Positions 1 to 9,110 of a stretch of 64,000 nucleotides of DNA are shown here, piece after piece. The DNA is taken from positions 62,001 to 126,000 of the forward strand of contig NZ_LHVH01000017.1 in NCBI RefSeq assembly GCF_001269885.1, in the 5' to 3' direction. The stretch is from Pseudomonas kilonensis (GTDB lineage: Bacteria > Pseudomonadota > Gammaproteobacteria > Pseudomonadales > Pseudomonadaceae). The translations under genes were made by a program, and so were the position numbers. The notes beneath the pieces are model-generated. The model was not told the origin of the DNA, did not search any database, and saw nothing but the letters and a program-made list of their open reading frames with translations. The first letter of the stretch is position 1, and each line of letters opens with the position of its first letter.

Positions 1-288
1 ATTACCCCAGGAACCGGCGGCCACCAACTCTTGCAAACTGATGGGGAATTGCCGATCCAGATGTTGCTGCTGGGGCATGAACGAAACCCCACCACGGCGT
101 GGAACATCCAAGGTGACTTTGCCGGAGAGCGGTTGTTGCAGTCCCGCGAGCAATTTCAACAGACTGCTTTTGCCCGAGCCGTTGGCACCGATAATGGCGG
201 TGAGACTACCGGCCGGTCGCTGCATCGTGAGCGGCGGCGTGAGGGGTTGTCCGGGGGCGCCCCAGCGCAGCGCTTGGCAGTTGATCAT
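1..288 (-). CDS. Metal (probably zinc) ABC transporter ATP-binding protein, 5' part only
   Basis: First 96 codons of an ABC-type ATPase that runs off the left edge. The translation begins MINCQALRWG and has a clear Walker A motif, GANGSGKSS, followed by a Q-loop-like MPQQQHL segment. Its ATG overlaps the folE2 stop codon (ATGA, 285-288), so the two genes are translationally coupled in one transcript. Because folE2 lies behind a Zur-type palindrome, the likely cargo is zinc, as for ZnuC-type ATPases. The substrate is inferred from context only; the ABC signature and Walker B lie outside the window. Confidence 0.85.
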   Translation of the reverse strand, partial: MINCQALRWGAPGQPLTPPLTMQRPAGSLTAIIGANGSGKSSLLKLLAGLQQPLSGKVTLDVPRRGGVSFMPQQQHLDRQFPISLQELVAAGSWGN

Positions 289-1181
289 GATGCGTCCCGG
301 GTCCAGCGGCTTTGCGCCACGGCGTCATGGGCGTGCAGGCTTTCGGCGTGGACGACTCGGACATTCAGGGCAGCGATGTCGGGTGACCGCCTCAGGGCCG
401 TGCTTAATCGCCGTGCGGCGTCTTCGCAGAACATCAGGTTTTGTCCGTTGGCCAGGGCAAATGCTTGTTCATCGGCGCGCTTGACGGCGGTCTGCACAGC
501 GGTGCCGAGGGCCGCTTCGGCTTCGTTGATGAAAGATTGCAGTGGCAAATCGTCGGTGTCGGGGTTCAGGCGTAGGGTCAGTGTTGCCGTACTGCGTTGG
601 CTATGAGGGGTGGCAACAATGCCGTTCGATGAACCTAGCCAGGCCAGGATCTCGGCGTGCTCAAGTTTCTGGTTAGCGAAGTCGTCGACGAATTGCTGTT
701 GGACCAACTGCCGGGCAAGTGCGGCCGAACAGGGGCAGGTGGATGAATAGGGAATCTGGATGTTCAGTTCCACGTGGAACATTGCGTTTTTCAAGTGGGC
801 TTCGATGCTCACCGGGTAGCGTTTCCAACCCATCAGCGGGCTGATGAGTGCCGGACGCTTGAGCAGCAGATCGGTATGCACACTGAGCGATGCTGCGTGG
901 GACAAGCCTTCGTGGCTGTCGAGAAATTGCTGGAGGATTCGGCGCAATAACGCTGGTGAAAGCGGCGTCTCTTCGAGCAACTCCAGCGCCAGGTATAAGC
1001 GTGACATGTGAATGCCGCGCGCCTCACCGTCATCAAGGCTGACACCTGCGTCGGCCATTGCACTGAGACGCTGACCGTCAATCAACACCGGCGTTGCGAT
1101 GCCACACATGCCCACCCAATCGAGGGGCAGGGTTTGACGTGAAGCCTGCGCAGCGATGTCGGGCAGGGTTAACGCGTTCAT
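285..1181 (-). CDS. folE2: GTP cyclohydrolase FolE2 (type IB, zinc-independent)
   Basis: 298 aa. Catalyses GTP to 7,8-dihydroneopterin triphosphate, the first step of folate synthesis, and replaces zinc-dependent FolE when zinc is scarce. Recognised by the N-terminus MNALTLPDIAAQ and the STCPCSAAL segment that carries the catalytic cysteine region of COG1469. The ATG at 1181 is preferred over an in-frame TTG at 1205 because it matches the usual FolE2 start. A Zur-type palindrome lies about 30 bp upstream, and the gene is coupled to the ABC ATPase downstream. This is the standard Zur-controlled backup enzyme arrangement in pseudomonads. Confidence 0.93.
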   Translation of the reverse strand: MNALTLPDIAAQASRQTLPLDWVGMCGIATPVLIDGQRLSAMADAGVSLDDGEARGIHMSRLYLALELLEETPLSPALLRRILQQFLDSHEGLSHAASLSVHTDLLLKRPALISPLMGWKRYPVSIEAHLKNAMFHVELNIQIPYSSTCPCSAALARQLVQQQFVDDFANQKLEHAEILAWLGSSNGIVATPHSQRSTATLTLRLNPDTDDLPLQSFINEAEAALGTAVQTAVKRADEQAFALANGQNLMFCEDAARRLSTALRRSPDIAALNVRVVHAESLHAHDAVAQSRWTRDAS

Positions 1182-1212
1182 GGGCAAGGTCCATCGAAGG
1201 TTCAAAATTAGA

Positions 1213-1227
1213 TGTTATAGTATAACA
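1213..1227. promoter_or_regulatory. Zur-box palindrome upstream of folE2
   Basis: TGTTATAGTATAACA is a palindrome apart from its central base and matches the gammaproteobacterial Zur operator core (GTTATANTATAAC). It lies just upstream of folE2 and would repress the folE2-ABC transporter operon when zinc is plentiful. Confidence 0.85.
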
Positions 1228-1297
1228 ACTAATTTAAAGAAACCTTTTCCATGAAAGGAGTTTCATCTCCCCAAACGTTCACGTTCCACGTGAAACA

Positions 1298-1690
1298 TCA
1301 GCGCGATGAATCCTGGCAGCCGTTCATGCGCCCGCATACAAATGCGCCCCCACTACCACCGGAGCTCGAGAAACGATTAAGGGTCGTCCAGCCCACTCGC
1401 CGGCTGTATCCGACCCAACTTTCTCCATCCGATGCCAAGCCGGTAAAGAAGGTGAGCTGACCGTAACGGCTGTTTGTTTGCGCCCAATAACGACGACTGG
1501 CCGCTTCAAAACCTCGTAAATAAATGGTGTTGCCCGCCGTTGCGACGCTGTAGGCGTTGCCCTGGATGTCCACGCACGCCAGCAGATTTGCACTGCGGGT
1601 GCAGTTCGCCAGGAGTGAGGTTTGGGCCGAAACGCTTAACACCCACAGCAACAACGGGCTCGCCAATACGAATTTCAGATGATTGCGCAT
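1298..1690 (-). CDS. Small secreted protein of unknown function in the Zur region
   Basis: 130 aa with a Sec-type signal peptide (MRNHLK, then a hydrophobic core, cleavage likely after VSA-Q around residue 22). The mature part has Cys residues near both ends (NC, LLAC, FVCG, NGC), which may form disulfides, and a Gly/Ser-rich stretch (SSSGGSGG) near the C-terminus. The start lies about 50 bp from the second Zur palindrome and is divergent from zigA, so it is probably derepressed in zinc starvation. Small exported proteins occur in the Zur clusters of other pseudomonads, but the function is not known to me. Confidence 0.75.
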   Translation of the reverse strand: MRNHLKFVLASPLLLWVLSVSAQTSLLANCTRSANLLACVDIQGNAYSVATAGNTIYLRGFEAASRRYWAQTNSRYGQLTFFTGLASDGESWVGYSRRVGWTTLNRFSSSGGSGGAFVCGRMNGCQDSSR

Positions 1691-1739
1691 GGAGTGATCT
1701 CAGGCCAATGCGGGATGGCGGGGGCTGGTTGAATTGCGT

Positions 1740-1754
1740 TGTTATACTATAACA
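1740..1754. promoter_or_regulatory. Zur-box palindrome in the divergent zigA promoter region
   Basis: TGTTATACTATAACA is the exact reverse complement of the palindrome at 1213-1227. It lies between the minus-strand secreted-protein gene (start 1690) and zigA (start 1834), so one operator could control both directions. Confidence 0.85.
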
Positions 1755-1833
1755 TAAGCGCCTTGCCCCTGAATCTAGCCAAACCCTGGAAACGAGCCGT
1801 AGTCGAAGCGGCCGCCCGATGAGGATATACCTG

Positions 1834-3042
1834 ATGCCCAATCGTCTTCCCGTAACCGTGCTTTCCGGATTCCTCGGTGCCGGTAAAAGCACACTGCTCA
1901 ACCACGTTTTGCGTAATCGCGACAATCTACGGGTTGCGGTGATCGTCAACGATATGAGCGAAATCAACCTCGATGGCAGCGAAGTTCAGCGAGATGTCAC
2001 CCTGAGTCGTTCCGAAGAGAAACTGGTGGAAATGAGCAACGGCTGCATCTGCTGCACGTTGCGCGAGGACCTGCTCGAAGAAGTCGGGCAACTCGCCAGG
2101 GAAGGGCGTTTCGATTACCTGCTGATCGAGTCCACGGGTATTTCCGAACCGCTGCCAGTGGCAGAAACCTTCACGTTTCGTGATGAAGAAGGCCGAAGCC
2201 TGGCCGATGTGGCGCGACTCGACACTATGGTGACGGTGGTCGATGGGGTGAATTTCCTGTTGGATTACCAGGCCGCTGAAAGCCTTGCGTCCCGCGGTGA
2301 AACCCTGGGTGAGGACGATGAACGCTCGATCACCGACCTGCTGATCGAACAGATCGAGTTTGCCGACGTGATTCTGATCAGCAAGATTGACCTGATCAGC
2401 CAGCATGAACGGGAAGAGTTGACCGCGATTCTGCAGCGCCTCAACGCCCAGGCGCAGATCTTCCCCATGGTCATGGGGCAGGTGCCGCTGGGCCGGATCC
2501 TCGACACAGGCCTTTTTGACTTCGAACGCGCCGCCCAGGCCCCTGGTTGGTTGCAGGAGCTGCGTGGCGAGCACGTGCCAGAAACCGAGGAATATGGCAT
2601 CGCCTCGACCGCCTATCGGGCACGCCGACCGTTTCATCCCGAGCGCTTTTTCAGTTTCATCGACCGTCCATGGCCTAACGGCAAACTCCTGCGCTCCAAG
2701 GGGTTCTTCTGGCTGGCCAGCAAACCTGAGGAGGCGGGCAGTTGGTCCCAGGCCGGGGGCTTGATGCGGCATGGTTTCGCCGGGCGCTGGTGGCGGTTCG
2801 TGCCGAAAAACCAATGGCCGCAGGATGAAGAGAGCACAGCGGCGATCATGAAGAACTGGCTCGCTGCCACAGGCGATTGCCGTCAGGAGCTGGTGTTCAT
2901 TGGTCAGGACATCGACTTCAGCCAGCTCACCGCCGAACTGGACGCTTGCTTGCTCACCGACGCGGAAATGGCCTTAGGCGCCGAAAATTGGTGCTTGTTA
3001 CCCGATCCGTTCGGCCCGTGGCATGACGAGGTCGCGGCGTGA
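1834..3042 (+). CDS. zigA: Zinc-responsive COG0523/CobW-family GTPase ZigA
   Basis: 402 aa. G3E-family P-loop GTPase proposed to act as a zinc metallochaperone in zinc starvation. Walker A (GFLGAGKS) lies at about residues 12-19, the family metal-binding CxCC motif (CICC) at 71-74, and a SKID guanine-specificity motif follows in [11 protein letters not shown] CobW C-terminal domain follows. An in-frame ATG at 1819 exists, but GAGGA at 1821-1825 is correctly spaced for the ATG at 1834, so the later start is chosen. Its stop overlaps the next start (TGATG). The Zur palindrome upstream and the folE2 neighbour support the ZigA assignment. Confidence 0.9.
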   Translation: MPNRLPVTVLSGFLGAGKSTLLNHVLRNRDNLRVAVIVNDMSEINLDGSEVQRDVTLSRSEEKLVEMSNGCICCTLREDLLEEVGQLAREGRFDYLLIESTGISEPLPVAETFTFRDEEGRSLADVARLDTMVTVVDGVNFLLDYQAAESLASRGETLGEDDERSITDLLIEQIEFADVILISKIDLISQHEREELTAILQRLNAQAQIFPMVMGQVPLGRILDTGLFDFERAAQAPGWLQELRGEHVPETEEYGIASTAYRARRPFHPERFFSFIDRPWPNGKLLRSKGFFWLASKPEEAGSWSQAGGLMRHGFAGRWWRFVPKNQWPQDEESTAAIMKNWLAATGDCRQELVFIGQDIDFSQLTAELDACLLTDAEMALGAENWCLLPDPFGPWHDEVAA

Positions 3043-3692
3043 TGCTGGCGCCCAGTCTGAAAAGGGCTACGCAGGCACGACAGGTCCAAGGTGATACGCC
3101 AGGGGTATTCACGCAGATCCTGGACGACGGCACCAACCTGGCGGTCTGGCAGCGTCAGCTTCCTGCACACATCAGCGATTTTGCGGCCATGGTGCTGGCG
3201 ATGGACCCGTCGCTGGCCGAATCACGCGTGCTCGAGTTGCCGGAGGAAGACACGCAGCCGGCGCTGCGAGGGCTCGCGGCAGGTTTCAGCGACCTGCAAG
3301 GTTATGAAGGCTTTATCGCCGATGTCTCCTGGCTGGTCAGTGCATTTGCCTGCCTATTGGGTGCCCAACGTGTCGGCCTGCGCCTGCGCACGCTGGACAA
3401 GGCGATGTGCCCGCGCTTTCACGTTGACCACGTGCCGGTGCGGCTGCTGACCACCTATGCGGGCGTCGGCAGCCAGTGGCTTGAGGAAGGTGCCATGGAC
3501 CGTCGACGACTTGCCGAGCCTGAGGCTGAGCCCAGTGATCCGCGCGTGATCCAGCAGTTTCGTTGCGGTGATGTGGGTTTGCTTAAAGGCGAAAAATGGC
3601 ACGGCAACGAGGGCCTTGGCCTGATCCATCGATCACCGGAGCTCGCGCCGGGAGAGCGTCGATTGATTCTCACGCTGGATTGGCTGGCTTAA
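3042..3692 (+). CDS. DUF1826 protein, zigA partner
   Basis: 216 aa, no signal peptide. Resembles DUF1826 proteins commonly found beside zigA in pseudomonads. Conserved-looking features are the segment MCPRFHVDHVPVRLLTTYAG, where C/H/D/H residues could bind a metal, and a later KGEKWHGNEG segment. The ATG shares one base with the zigA stop, so translation is coupled; an in-frame GTG at 3039 is an alternative start. Probably part of the zinc-starvation response. Biochemical role unknown. Confidence 0.8.
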   Translation: MLAPSLKRATQARQVQGDTPGVFTQILDDGTNLAVWQRQLPAHISDFAAMVLAMDPSLAESRVLELPEEDTQPALRGLAAGFSDLQGYEGFIADVSWLVSAFACLLGAQRVGLRLRTLDKAMCPRFHVDHVPVRLLTTYAGVGSQWLEEGAMDRRRLAEPEAEPSDPRVIQQFRCGDVGLLKGEKWHGNEGLGLIHRSPELAPGERRLILTLDWLA

Positions 3693-4042
3693 GGCTTGAG
3701 CCAGGTGCCTTGGCTCTGCCCTTCGCAAAAGGGCTGCAGATAAGCGGCATCGGTCGCCACGCCGTAATAGTGAATATCCTGGCGGTAAGGCATATTGGCG
3801 ACCTGGGCGTTGCTGCAGACGCCGAACGCGCCGCCAGGGCATTGATCGACGTATTGCACCTCGACCTTCTGGCCGGCAAGGTTTGGCTGGCAGAAACCAT
3901 CGGCAAACAGCTTCTGCGGGATGTTGCGGTTCTGCTGGCAGACTTTCACATCCAGCCGCTCCGCCTGGCTGTGGACCACGCAAGCCTGGGCCAATGCCTG
4001 GTTCGAAGTCAGTGCCAGTAACAACCAGCCGATCATTCGCAT
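3689..4042 (-). CDS. Small Cys-rich periplasmic protein, unknown function
   Basis: 117 aa with a signal peptide (MRMIGWLLLALTSNQALAQA, cleavage near residue 20) and seven cysteines in the mature part (ACVV, KVCQ, GFCQ, DQCPG, GVCSN, PFCEG among them), which suggests a disulfide-stabilised or metal-binding periplasmic protein. Strong Shine-Dalgarno GGAGGTG precedes the ATG at 4042; a weaker in-frame ATG lies at 4054. It is convergent with the DUF1826 gene, the two stop codons overlapping, and its start is 27 bp from the divergent CobW-like gene. Confidence 0.75.
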   Translation of the reverse strand: MRMIGWLLLALTSNQALAQACVVHSQAERLDVKVCQQNRNIPQKLFADGFCQPNLAGQKVEVQYVDQCPGGAFGVCSNAQVANMPYRQDIHYYGVATDAAYLQPFCEGQSQGTWLKP

Positions 4043-4069
4043 ATTCACCTCCATCGAAAGCCGTCGATT

Positions 4070-5035
4070 ATGTTGCAGCACATTCCCACTCATGTCATCG
4101 CCGGTCCCTTGGGCGCCGGCAAGACCAGCCTGATCAGGCATCTGCTGGCGCAGCGCCCGGCCAATGAGCGCTGGGCGGTGTTGATCAATGAGTTCGGCCA
4201 GATCGGCCTGGATGCCGCGTTGCTGACCCAGGCGGGCGATGGTATCGCACTGGGCGAAGTGGCCGGCGGCTGCTTGTGCTGCGTCAACGGCGCGCCGTTT
4301 CAGATCGGTCTTGGGCGTTTGCTGCGCAAGGCCCGGCCAGATCGGCTGTTCATCGAACCCTCGGGCCTGGGTCATCCGGCGCAGTTGATGCGCCAGCTGA
4401 GCGAAGCGCCATGGCTCGGTGTGCTGGCGGTGCAATCCTGTGTGCTGGTGTTGGACGCCCGGGCGATGGCGGACGGCAAGCCCTTGCCCGACGCGCAGCA
4501 ACAAATCCTGGCGGATGCCGGACTGCTGGTGCTGAACAAGTCCGAGACCCTCACACAAGCCGATCGCGAACGGCTGACGGCGCAACTGCCAGGGCGTGCG
4601 TTGTACTGGACGCAACAGGCTGCGCTGCCGATCGATCGATTGCCAGGCCTTGCGGCTCGGGGCAGTGGGGCTGTGGATAACTTGAATCTACCGAAGAGCC
4701 TGGGCCAAATACCGGCCATTTGGTCCGACCCGACGCTGCCGATCTGCTTGTATCAGCAGCAGGAAGGCGGCTGGAGTATTGGTTGGCGCTGGCACCCCAG
4801 CCAGCAATTCGACGCAGCGGCGCTGACGCAATGGCTGCAAGGCCAGGACTGGAAACGGGCGAAGATGGTTATCCACAGCGTCGGTGGTTGGGTTTCAGCC
4901 AATGCGCTGGAGGGGGCGGTGGTGGGTTGGCAAACCAGTGAGTGGCGCCAGGATTCTCGGATCGAGCTGATTTTCGATCAGGTGCAAGACGTTGATCGCC
5001 TGCGAGCCGGGCTGGCGAACTGTCGGTGTCGCTGA
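4070..5035 (+). CDS. CobW/COG0523-family GTP-binding protein (second copy)
   Basis: 321 aa. G3E P-loop GTPase with Walker A GPLGAGKTS (residues 12-20), metal-binding motif CLCC at 68-71, and a guanine-specificity motif NKSE. A shorter C-terminal domain than ZigA distinguishes it. Likely a metal chaperone or inserter. No Zur palindrome is visible directly upstream, so its regulation may differ from zigA. The often-used label cobalamin biosynthesis protein CobW is not supported by the neighbours. Confidence 0.85.
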   Translation: MLQHIPTHVIAGPLGAGKTSLIRHLLAQRPANERWAVLINEFGQIGLDAALLTQAGDGIALGEVAGGCLCCVNGAPFQIGLGRLLRKARPDRLFIEPSGLGHPAQLMRQLSEAPWLGVLAVQSCVLVLDARAMADGKPLPDAQQQILADAGLLVLNKSETLTQADRERLTAQLPGRALYWTQQAALPIDRLPGLAARGSGAVDNLNLPKSLGQIPAIWSDPTLPICLYQQQEGGWSIGWRWHPSQQFDAAALTQWLQGQDWKRAKMVIHSVGGWVSANALEGAVVGWQTSEWRQDSRIELIFDQVQDVDRLRAGLANCRCR

Positions 5036-5047
5036 GTCAGCCCCGTT

Positions 5048-5470
5048 TCAAGGCTTCCATTTGTTGTGTTCCTGGCGCCATTGGCTCAACTCGATGACTT
5101 CAGCCCTGGGTCTGGTCTGGACCGGTTCAATGGAGGGTGGCGGTGTTTCTTCGAAGGGCATCGGGTAGGGCGCTAGTTCTATTTGTGCGCTGTGGGCACC
5201 AAACTGAGTGATGGTGCCCGAATGGCGGCTTTCGCCGGTGACGGTGAACTCGAAGGTGTAGACGCGAGCCAGCCGTCGTCGTCCGCTGGCGTCTTTCACG
5301 AAACCGATCCTTTTCAGCGCCACGTTGCCGTCCAGCAGCTCGATCTTGAGGTTGGCGCAATGCTGCATGACCCTCGCCAACGCCCGTTCGCGCAAGCCAT
5401 GGTTGTGCCACAGCCAGGCGCCGCCGGTAGCCAGCAGCATCAGCACGAAAATGTTTCCAAGGGTCAGCAT
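5048..5470 (-). CDS. DUF3301 membrane-anchored protein
   Basis: 140 aa. One N-terminal transmembrane segment (LTLGNIFVLMLLATGGAWLW), then a cytoplasmic-type domain with basic residues (RRRLARVYTFEFTVTG) typical of DUF3301, and a Pro-rich tail. The ATG at 5470 is chosen over an in-frame TTG at 5476. Function unknown in the family. It is convergent with the CobW-like gene and divergent from pdxY. Confidence 0.82.
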   Translation of the reverse strand: MLTLGNIFVLMLLATGGAWLWHNHGLRERALARVMQHCANLKIELLDGNVALKRIGFVKDASGRRRLARVYTFEFTVTGESRHSGTITQFGAHSAQIELAPYPMPFEETPPPSIEPVQTRPRAEVIELSQWRQEHNKWKP

Positions 5471-5589
5471 GAACAAAGTGCTCCAACAAGTTGCTGCCAG
5501 CTTAACTGTCTCGCCGGTCTGTCGTACAGGCTGCGTTTAGTCGCATACTGCGCGGCTTGAATTTCAATCGTTTTACGGAAACTTCCCGC

Positions 5590-6462
5590 ATGAAACGTAC
5601 GCCTCATCTGCTTGCCATTCAGTCCCACGTGGTGTTCGGACACGCCGGCAATAGCGCCGCAGTGTTTCCGATGCAGCGGGTTGGCGTGAACGTTTGGCCG
5701 CTCAACACCGTGCAGTTTTCCAATCACACCCAGTACGGCCAATGGACCGGGGAAGTGCTGGCGCCAGAGCAGATACCGGCACTGGTAGAAGGCATTGCGG
5801 CCATCGGTGAGCTGGGTCACTGCGATGCGGTGTTGTCCGGTTACCTGGGCAGCGCGGCTCAGGGGCGGGCGATTCTGACGGGCGTGGCGCGGATCAAGGC
5901 CGCCAATCCGAAGGCGCTGTACCTGTGTGACCCGGTCATGGGGCATCCAGAGAAGGGCTGTATCGTGGCGCCCGAAGTGAGCGAGTTTCTCCTGGAAGAA
6001 GCTGCTGCCGTGGCGGACCTCATGTGCCCGAACCAACTGGAACTGGACAGTTTTTCGGGGCGCAAGGCGCAATCTTTGCTCGATTGCCTGGCCATGGCCC
6101 GGGCGTTGCTGGCCCGTGGCCCGAAGGCGGTGCTGGTCAAGCACCTGGCCTACCCTGGCAAGCCGGATGACAGCTTCGAAATGCTGCTGGTGACCGCCGA
6201 TGGCAGTTGGCACCTGCGCCGTCCGCTGTTGGCTTTCCCGCGTCAGCCGGTGGGCGTGGGTGACCTGACGTCAGGGTTGTTCCTGGCGCGGATACTGTTG
6301 GGGGACAGTCTGGTGGCGGCGCTCGAGTTCACTGCCGCAGCGGTGCATGAAGTGCTGTTGGAAACCCAGGCCTGCACAAGCTATGAGCTGGAACTGGTCC
6401 GCGCCCAGGACCGGATCGCCCATCCACGGGTGCGGTTCGAGGCAGTGCCGATCAGCCTCTGA
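5590..6462 (+). CDS. pdxY: Pyridoxal kinase PdxY
   Basis: 290 aa. Ribokinase-superfamily enzyme that phosphorylates pyridoxal to PLP in the vitamin B6 salvage pathway. The N-terminal [23 protein letters not shown] segment is diagnostic for PdxY, with [10 protein letters not shown] further on, and the anion-hole/catalytic-base motif appears as [11 protein letters not shown] near residue 220. Length matches the family. The ATG at 5590 gives the usual [13 protein letters not shown] start. Confidence 0.93.
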   Translation: MKRTPHLLAIQSHVVFGHAGNSAAVFPMQRVGVNVWPLNTVQFSNHTQYGQWTGEVLAPEQIPALVEGIAAIGELGHCDAVLSGYLGSAAQGRAILTGVARIKAANPKALYLCDPVMGHPEKGCIVAPEVSEFLLEEAAAVADLMCPNQLELDSFSGRKAQSLLDCLAMARALLARGPKAVLVKHLAYPGKPDDSFEMLLVTADGSWHLRRPLLAFPRQPVGVGDLTSGLFLARILLGDSLVAALEFTAAAVHEVLLETQACTSYELELVRAQDRIAHPRVRFEAVPISL

Positions 6463-6477
6463 TCAATGCAAGCCCCT

Positions 6478-6563
6478 TGTGGGAGCGAGCTTGCTCGCGA
6501 TAGCGGTGTGTCAGTCAGCATCAATATTGACTGATCGACCGCTATCGCGAGCAAGCTCCCACA
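6478..6563. repeat. REPIN (paired REP palindromes)
   Basis: Two inverted arms, TGTGGGAGCGAGCTTGCTCG and its complement, are separated by about 40 bp between pdxY and the thioesterase gene. This is the common pseudomonad extragenic palindrome doublet. It could also act as a transcription or RNA-decay barrier between these convergent genes. Confidence 0.9.
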
Positions 6564-6569
6564 TGTCGG

Positions 6570-7055
6570 TTAAGGCCCGTCCGCCTTGATATCCTGATAA
6601 CGCTTTTCCAGCTCCTGGCGAATCTGCCGGCGTTGCTGGGCTTGTTCGTAGCGGCGTTTTTCTTCGCTGTTTTGCGGCTGCAAGGGCGGCACGGCTGCGG
6701 GTTTACGCAGGTCATCCACCGCAACCATGGTGAAGAAGCAACTGTTGGTGTGGCGCACCGAGCGTTCGCGAATATTTTCGGTCACGACTTTGATGCCCAC
6801 TTCCATCGACGTGTTGCCGGTGTAGTTCACCGAGGCCAGGAAGGTCACCAGTTCGCCGACATGAATCGGCTCACGGAAAATGACCTGGTCAACCGACAGG
6901 GTCACCACGTAGCGCCCGGCGTAGCGGCTGGCGCAGGCGTAGGCGACTTCGTCGAGGTATTTGAGCAAGGTGCCGCCATGGACATTGCCAGAGAAGTTGG
7001 CCATATCGGGGGTCATCAACACCGTCATCGACAGCTGGGCGTTTCCGGGTTCCAT
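6570..7055 (-). CDS. Hotdog-fold acyl-CoA thioesterase (YciA-like)
   Basis: 161 aa. Hydrolyses acyl-CoA to free acid and CoA. The hotdog motif NFSGNVHGGTLLKYLDEVAY contains the catalytic-helix GGTLL..D pattern, followed by the second strand block DQVIFREPIHVGELV. The C-terminal ~35 residues are charged and probably helical (EEKRRYEQAQQRRQIRQELE). Start taken at MEPGN (7055); an upstream in-frame start at 7094 would add 13 residues without homology support. Confidence 0.88.
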   Translation of the reverse strand: MEPGNAQLSMTVLMTPDMANFSGNVHGGTLLKYLDEVAYACASRYAGRYVVTLSVDQVIFREPIHVGELVTFLASVNYTGNTSMEVGIKVVTENIRERSVRHTNSCFFTMVAVDDLRKPAAVPPLQPQNSEEKRRYEQAQQRRQIRQELEKRYQDIKADGP

Positions 7056-7333
7056 AACGTACTCACGGTTCAAGGCAGCAATGTTGGAGTGCACCTCTGC
7101 GGGTGCTGGTGAGTGGCCTGCAAACAGGTCACCAGGTTTTTAAAACCACCGATATCGGGACGCTGCGCCTGTGGTTGCCGTCACGCGCCGATGGATCTGT
7201 TTCCATATATTGCACCGTCTTTTTGTCGGAAGTCGCGGTGTTACCCTTCAAAAGCCCGTTGTGAGGGCAATTCCTACAGAGGAAATGGATTTCTCCAGCT
7301 CTGCGATGAGTCATTTGAACAGGGAGCCCCGAC

Positions 7334-9097
7334 ATGCATGCCATCAGTTTCATTCAAGACTTGGCAATCATCATGATGGCAGCGGGGCTGGTGACCGTGC
7401 TCTTTCATCGTTTCAAGCAACCGGTGGTATTGGGCTACATCGTGGCCGGCTTCATCATCGGCCCGCATACGCCGCCGTTCGGTTTTATCCACGACGAAGA
7501 CACGATCAAGACCCTGGCCGAGCTCGGGGTGATCTTCCTGATGTTTTGCCTGGGCCTGGAGTTCAGCCTGCGCAAACTGTTCAAGGTTGGGGCCACGGCC
7601 TTCATCGCGGCGTTCCTCGAAATCGTGCTGATGATCTGGATCGGTTATGAAATCGGCCGCTGGTTCGAGTGGAGCACCATGGATTCGCTGTTCCTCGGCG
7701 CGATCCTGGCCATTTCCTCCACCACCATCATCGTCAAGGCCCTCAACGACCTGAAGATGAAGAACGAGCGTTTTGCGCAGCTGATCTTCGGGGTGTTGAT
7801 CGTCGAGGACATCCTCGGTATTGGCATCATCGCCTTGCTGTCGAGCATTGCCGTCAGCGGCACCGTGAGCTCCGGCGAGGTGTTTTCCACGGTCGGCAAG
7901 TTGTCGTTGTTCATGATCGTCGCGTTGGTCATCGGCATTCTGCTGGTGCCGAGGGTGCTGGCCTACGTGGCGAAGTTCGACAGCAACGAAATGTTGCTGA
8001 TTACCGTGCTGGGCCTGTGTTTTGGTTTCTGCCTGCTGGTGGTGAAGCTGGAATACAGCATGGTGCTCGGGGCGTTCCTGATCGGTGCGATCATGGCCGA
8101 GTCCCGGCAACTGCTGAAAATCGAGCGGCTGGTGGAACCGGTGCGCGATCTGTTCAGCGCGATTTTTTTCGTCGCCATCGGGCTGATGCTCGATCCGGCG
8201 ATATTGCTGCAGTACGCCTGGCCGATTGCGGTGATCACGGGGGCAGTGGTGCTCGGCAAGATGTTGTCCTGCGGCCTCGGTGCCTTTATCGCCGGCAACG
8301 ACGGACGCACCTCGCTGCGCGTTGGGATGGGCCTTTCGCAGATCGGCGAATTCTCCTTCATCATCGCGTCGTTGGGGATGACCCTGCAGGTCACCAGCGA
8401 TTTCCTCTATCCAGTCGCGGTCGCCGTCTCGGTGTTGACCACACTGCTGACGCCGTACCTGATCCGGGCCGCCGACCCACTGTCCGTCAAGTTGGCGACG
8501 GTCATGCCGCAACGGCTGACGCGGGTGCTGGGGATGTATGGCGAATGGCTGCGCAGCATCCAGCCCCATGGTGAAGGGGCGTTGGTGGCGTCGATGATCC
8601 GGCGGATCTTGCTGCAGGTCGGCGTCAACCTGGCGCTGGTCATTGCGATTTTTGTCTCGGGCGGTTATTTCGCCGAGCGGATGTCGGCTTACCTGCAAGC
8701 GTGGATCAGCGACCCGAGCTGGCAGAAAGCCTTGATTTGGGGCGGGGCGTTGTTGCTGTCGCTACCGTTCCTGATCGCCGCCTATCGCAAGCTCAAGGCG
8801 CTGTCGATGCTGCTGGCGGAGATGGGCGTGAAGCCGGAGATGGCTGGCCGCCACACCCAGCGCGTGCGTCGGGTGATCGCCGAAGTGATCCCGATTCTCT
8901 CGCTGCTGGTGATTTTCCTGCTATTGGCAGCCTTGTCGGCCAGCATTCTGCCGACCAACAAGTTGCTCGTACTGATCGCCGTAGTGGCGACCGCCGTGGC
9001 GGCACTGCTCTGGCGCTGGTTCATCCGCCTGCATACACGGATGCAGGTGGCCTTGCTTGAAACCCTGGACAATCACAAGGACCCGTCCGGGCATTGA
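7334..9097 (+). CDS. CPA2-family monovalent cation:proton antiporter (Kef/YbaL-like)
   Basis: 587 aa inner-membrane protein with about 12 N-terminal transmembrane helices. Typical CPA2 blocks are seen: HRFKQPVVLGYIVAGFIIGP, ELGVIFLMFCLGLEFS, ISSTTIIVKAL and FGVLIVEDILGI. Further hydrophobic segments lie near the C-terminus. There is no TrkA-N/RCK nucleotide-binding domain, unlike KefB/KefC, so gating is not by a fused RCK. Likely a K+ or Na+ to H+ exchanger; the ion cannot be assigned. GGAG lies upstream of the ATG. Confidence 0.88.
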   Translation: MHAISFIQDLAIIMMAAGLVTVLFHRFKQPVVLGYIVAGFIIGPHTPPFGFIHDEDTIKTLAELGVIFLMFCLGLEFSLRKLFKVGATAFIAAFLEIVLMIWIGYEIGRWFEWSTMDSLFLGAILAISSTTIIVKALNDLKMKNERFAQLIFGVLIVEDILGIGIIALLSSIAVSGTVSSGEVFSTVGKLSLFMIVALVIGILLVPRVLAYVAKFDSNEMLLITVLGLCFGFCLLVVKLEYSMVLGAFLIGAIMAESRQLLKIERLVEPVRDLFSAIFFVAIGLMLDPAILLQYAWPIAVITGAVVLGKMLSCGLGAFIAGNDGRTSLRVGMGLSQIGEFSFIIASLGMTLQVTSDFLYPVAVAVSVLTTLLTPYLIRAADPLSVKLATVMPQRLTRVLGMYGEWLRSIQPHGEGALVASMIRRILLQVGVNLALVIAIFVSGGYFAERMSAYLQAWISDPSWQKALIWGGALLLSLPFLIAAYRKLKALSMLLAEMGVKPEMAGRHTQRVRRVIAEVIPILSLLVIFLLLAALSASILPTNKLLVLIAVVATAVAALLWRWFIRLHTRMQVALLETLDNHKDPSGH

Positions 9098-9110
9098 CCG
9101 GCGACGGGGC

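Noticed and set aside
1251..1460. A 69-codon plus-strand frame beside the first Zur palindrome
   Set aside because: It overlaps the better-supported minus-strand secreted-protein gene and shows no domain or signal.
7274..8698. A 474-codon minus-strand frame under the antiporter gene
   Set aside because: It is a shadow of the CPA2 antiporter and has low-complexity Asp/His/Gln/Arg composition.
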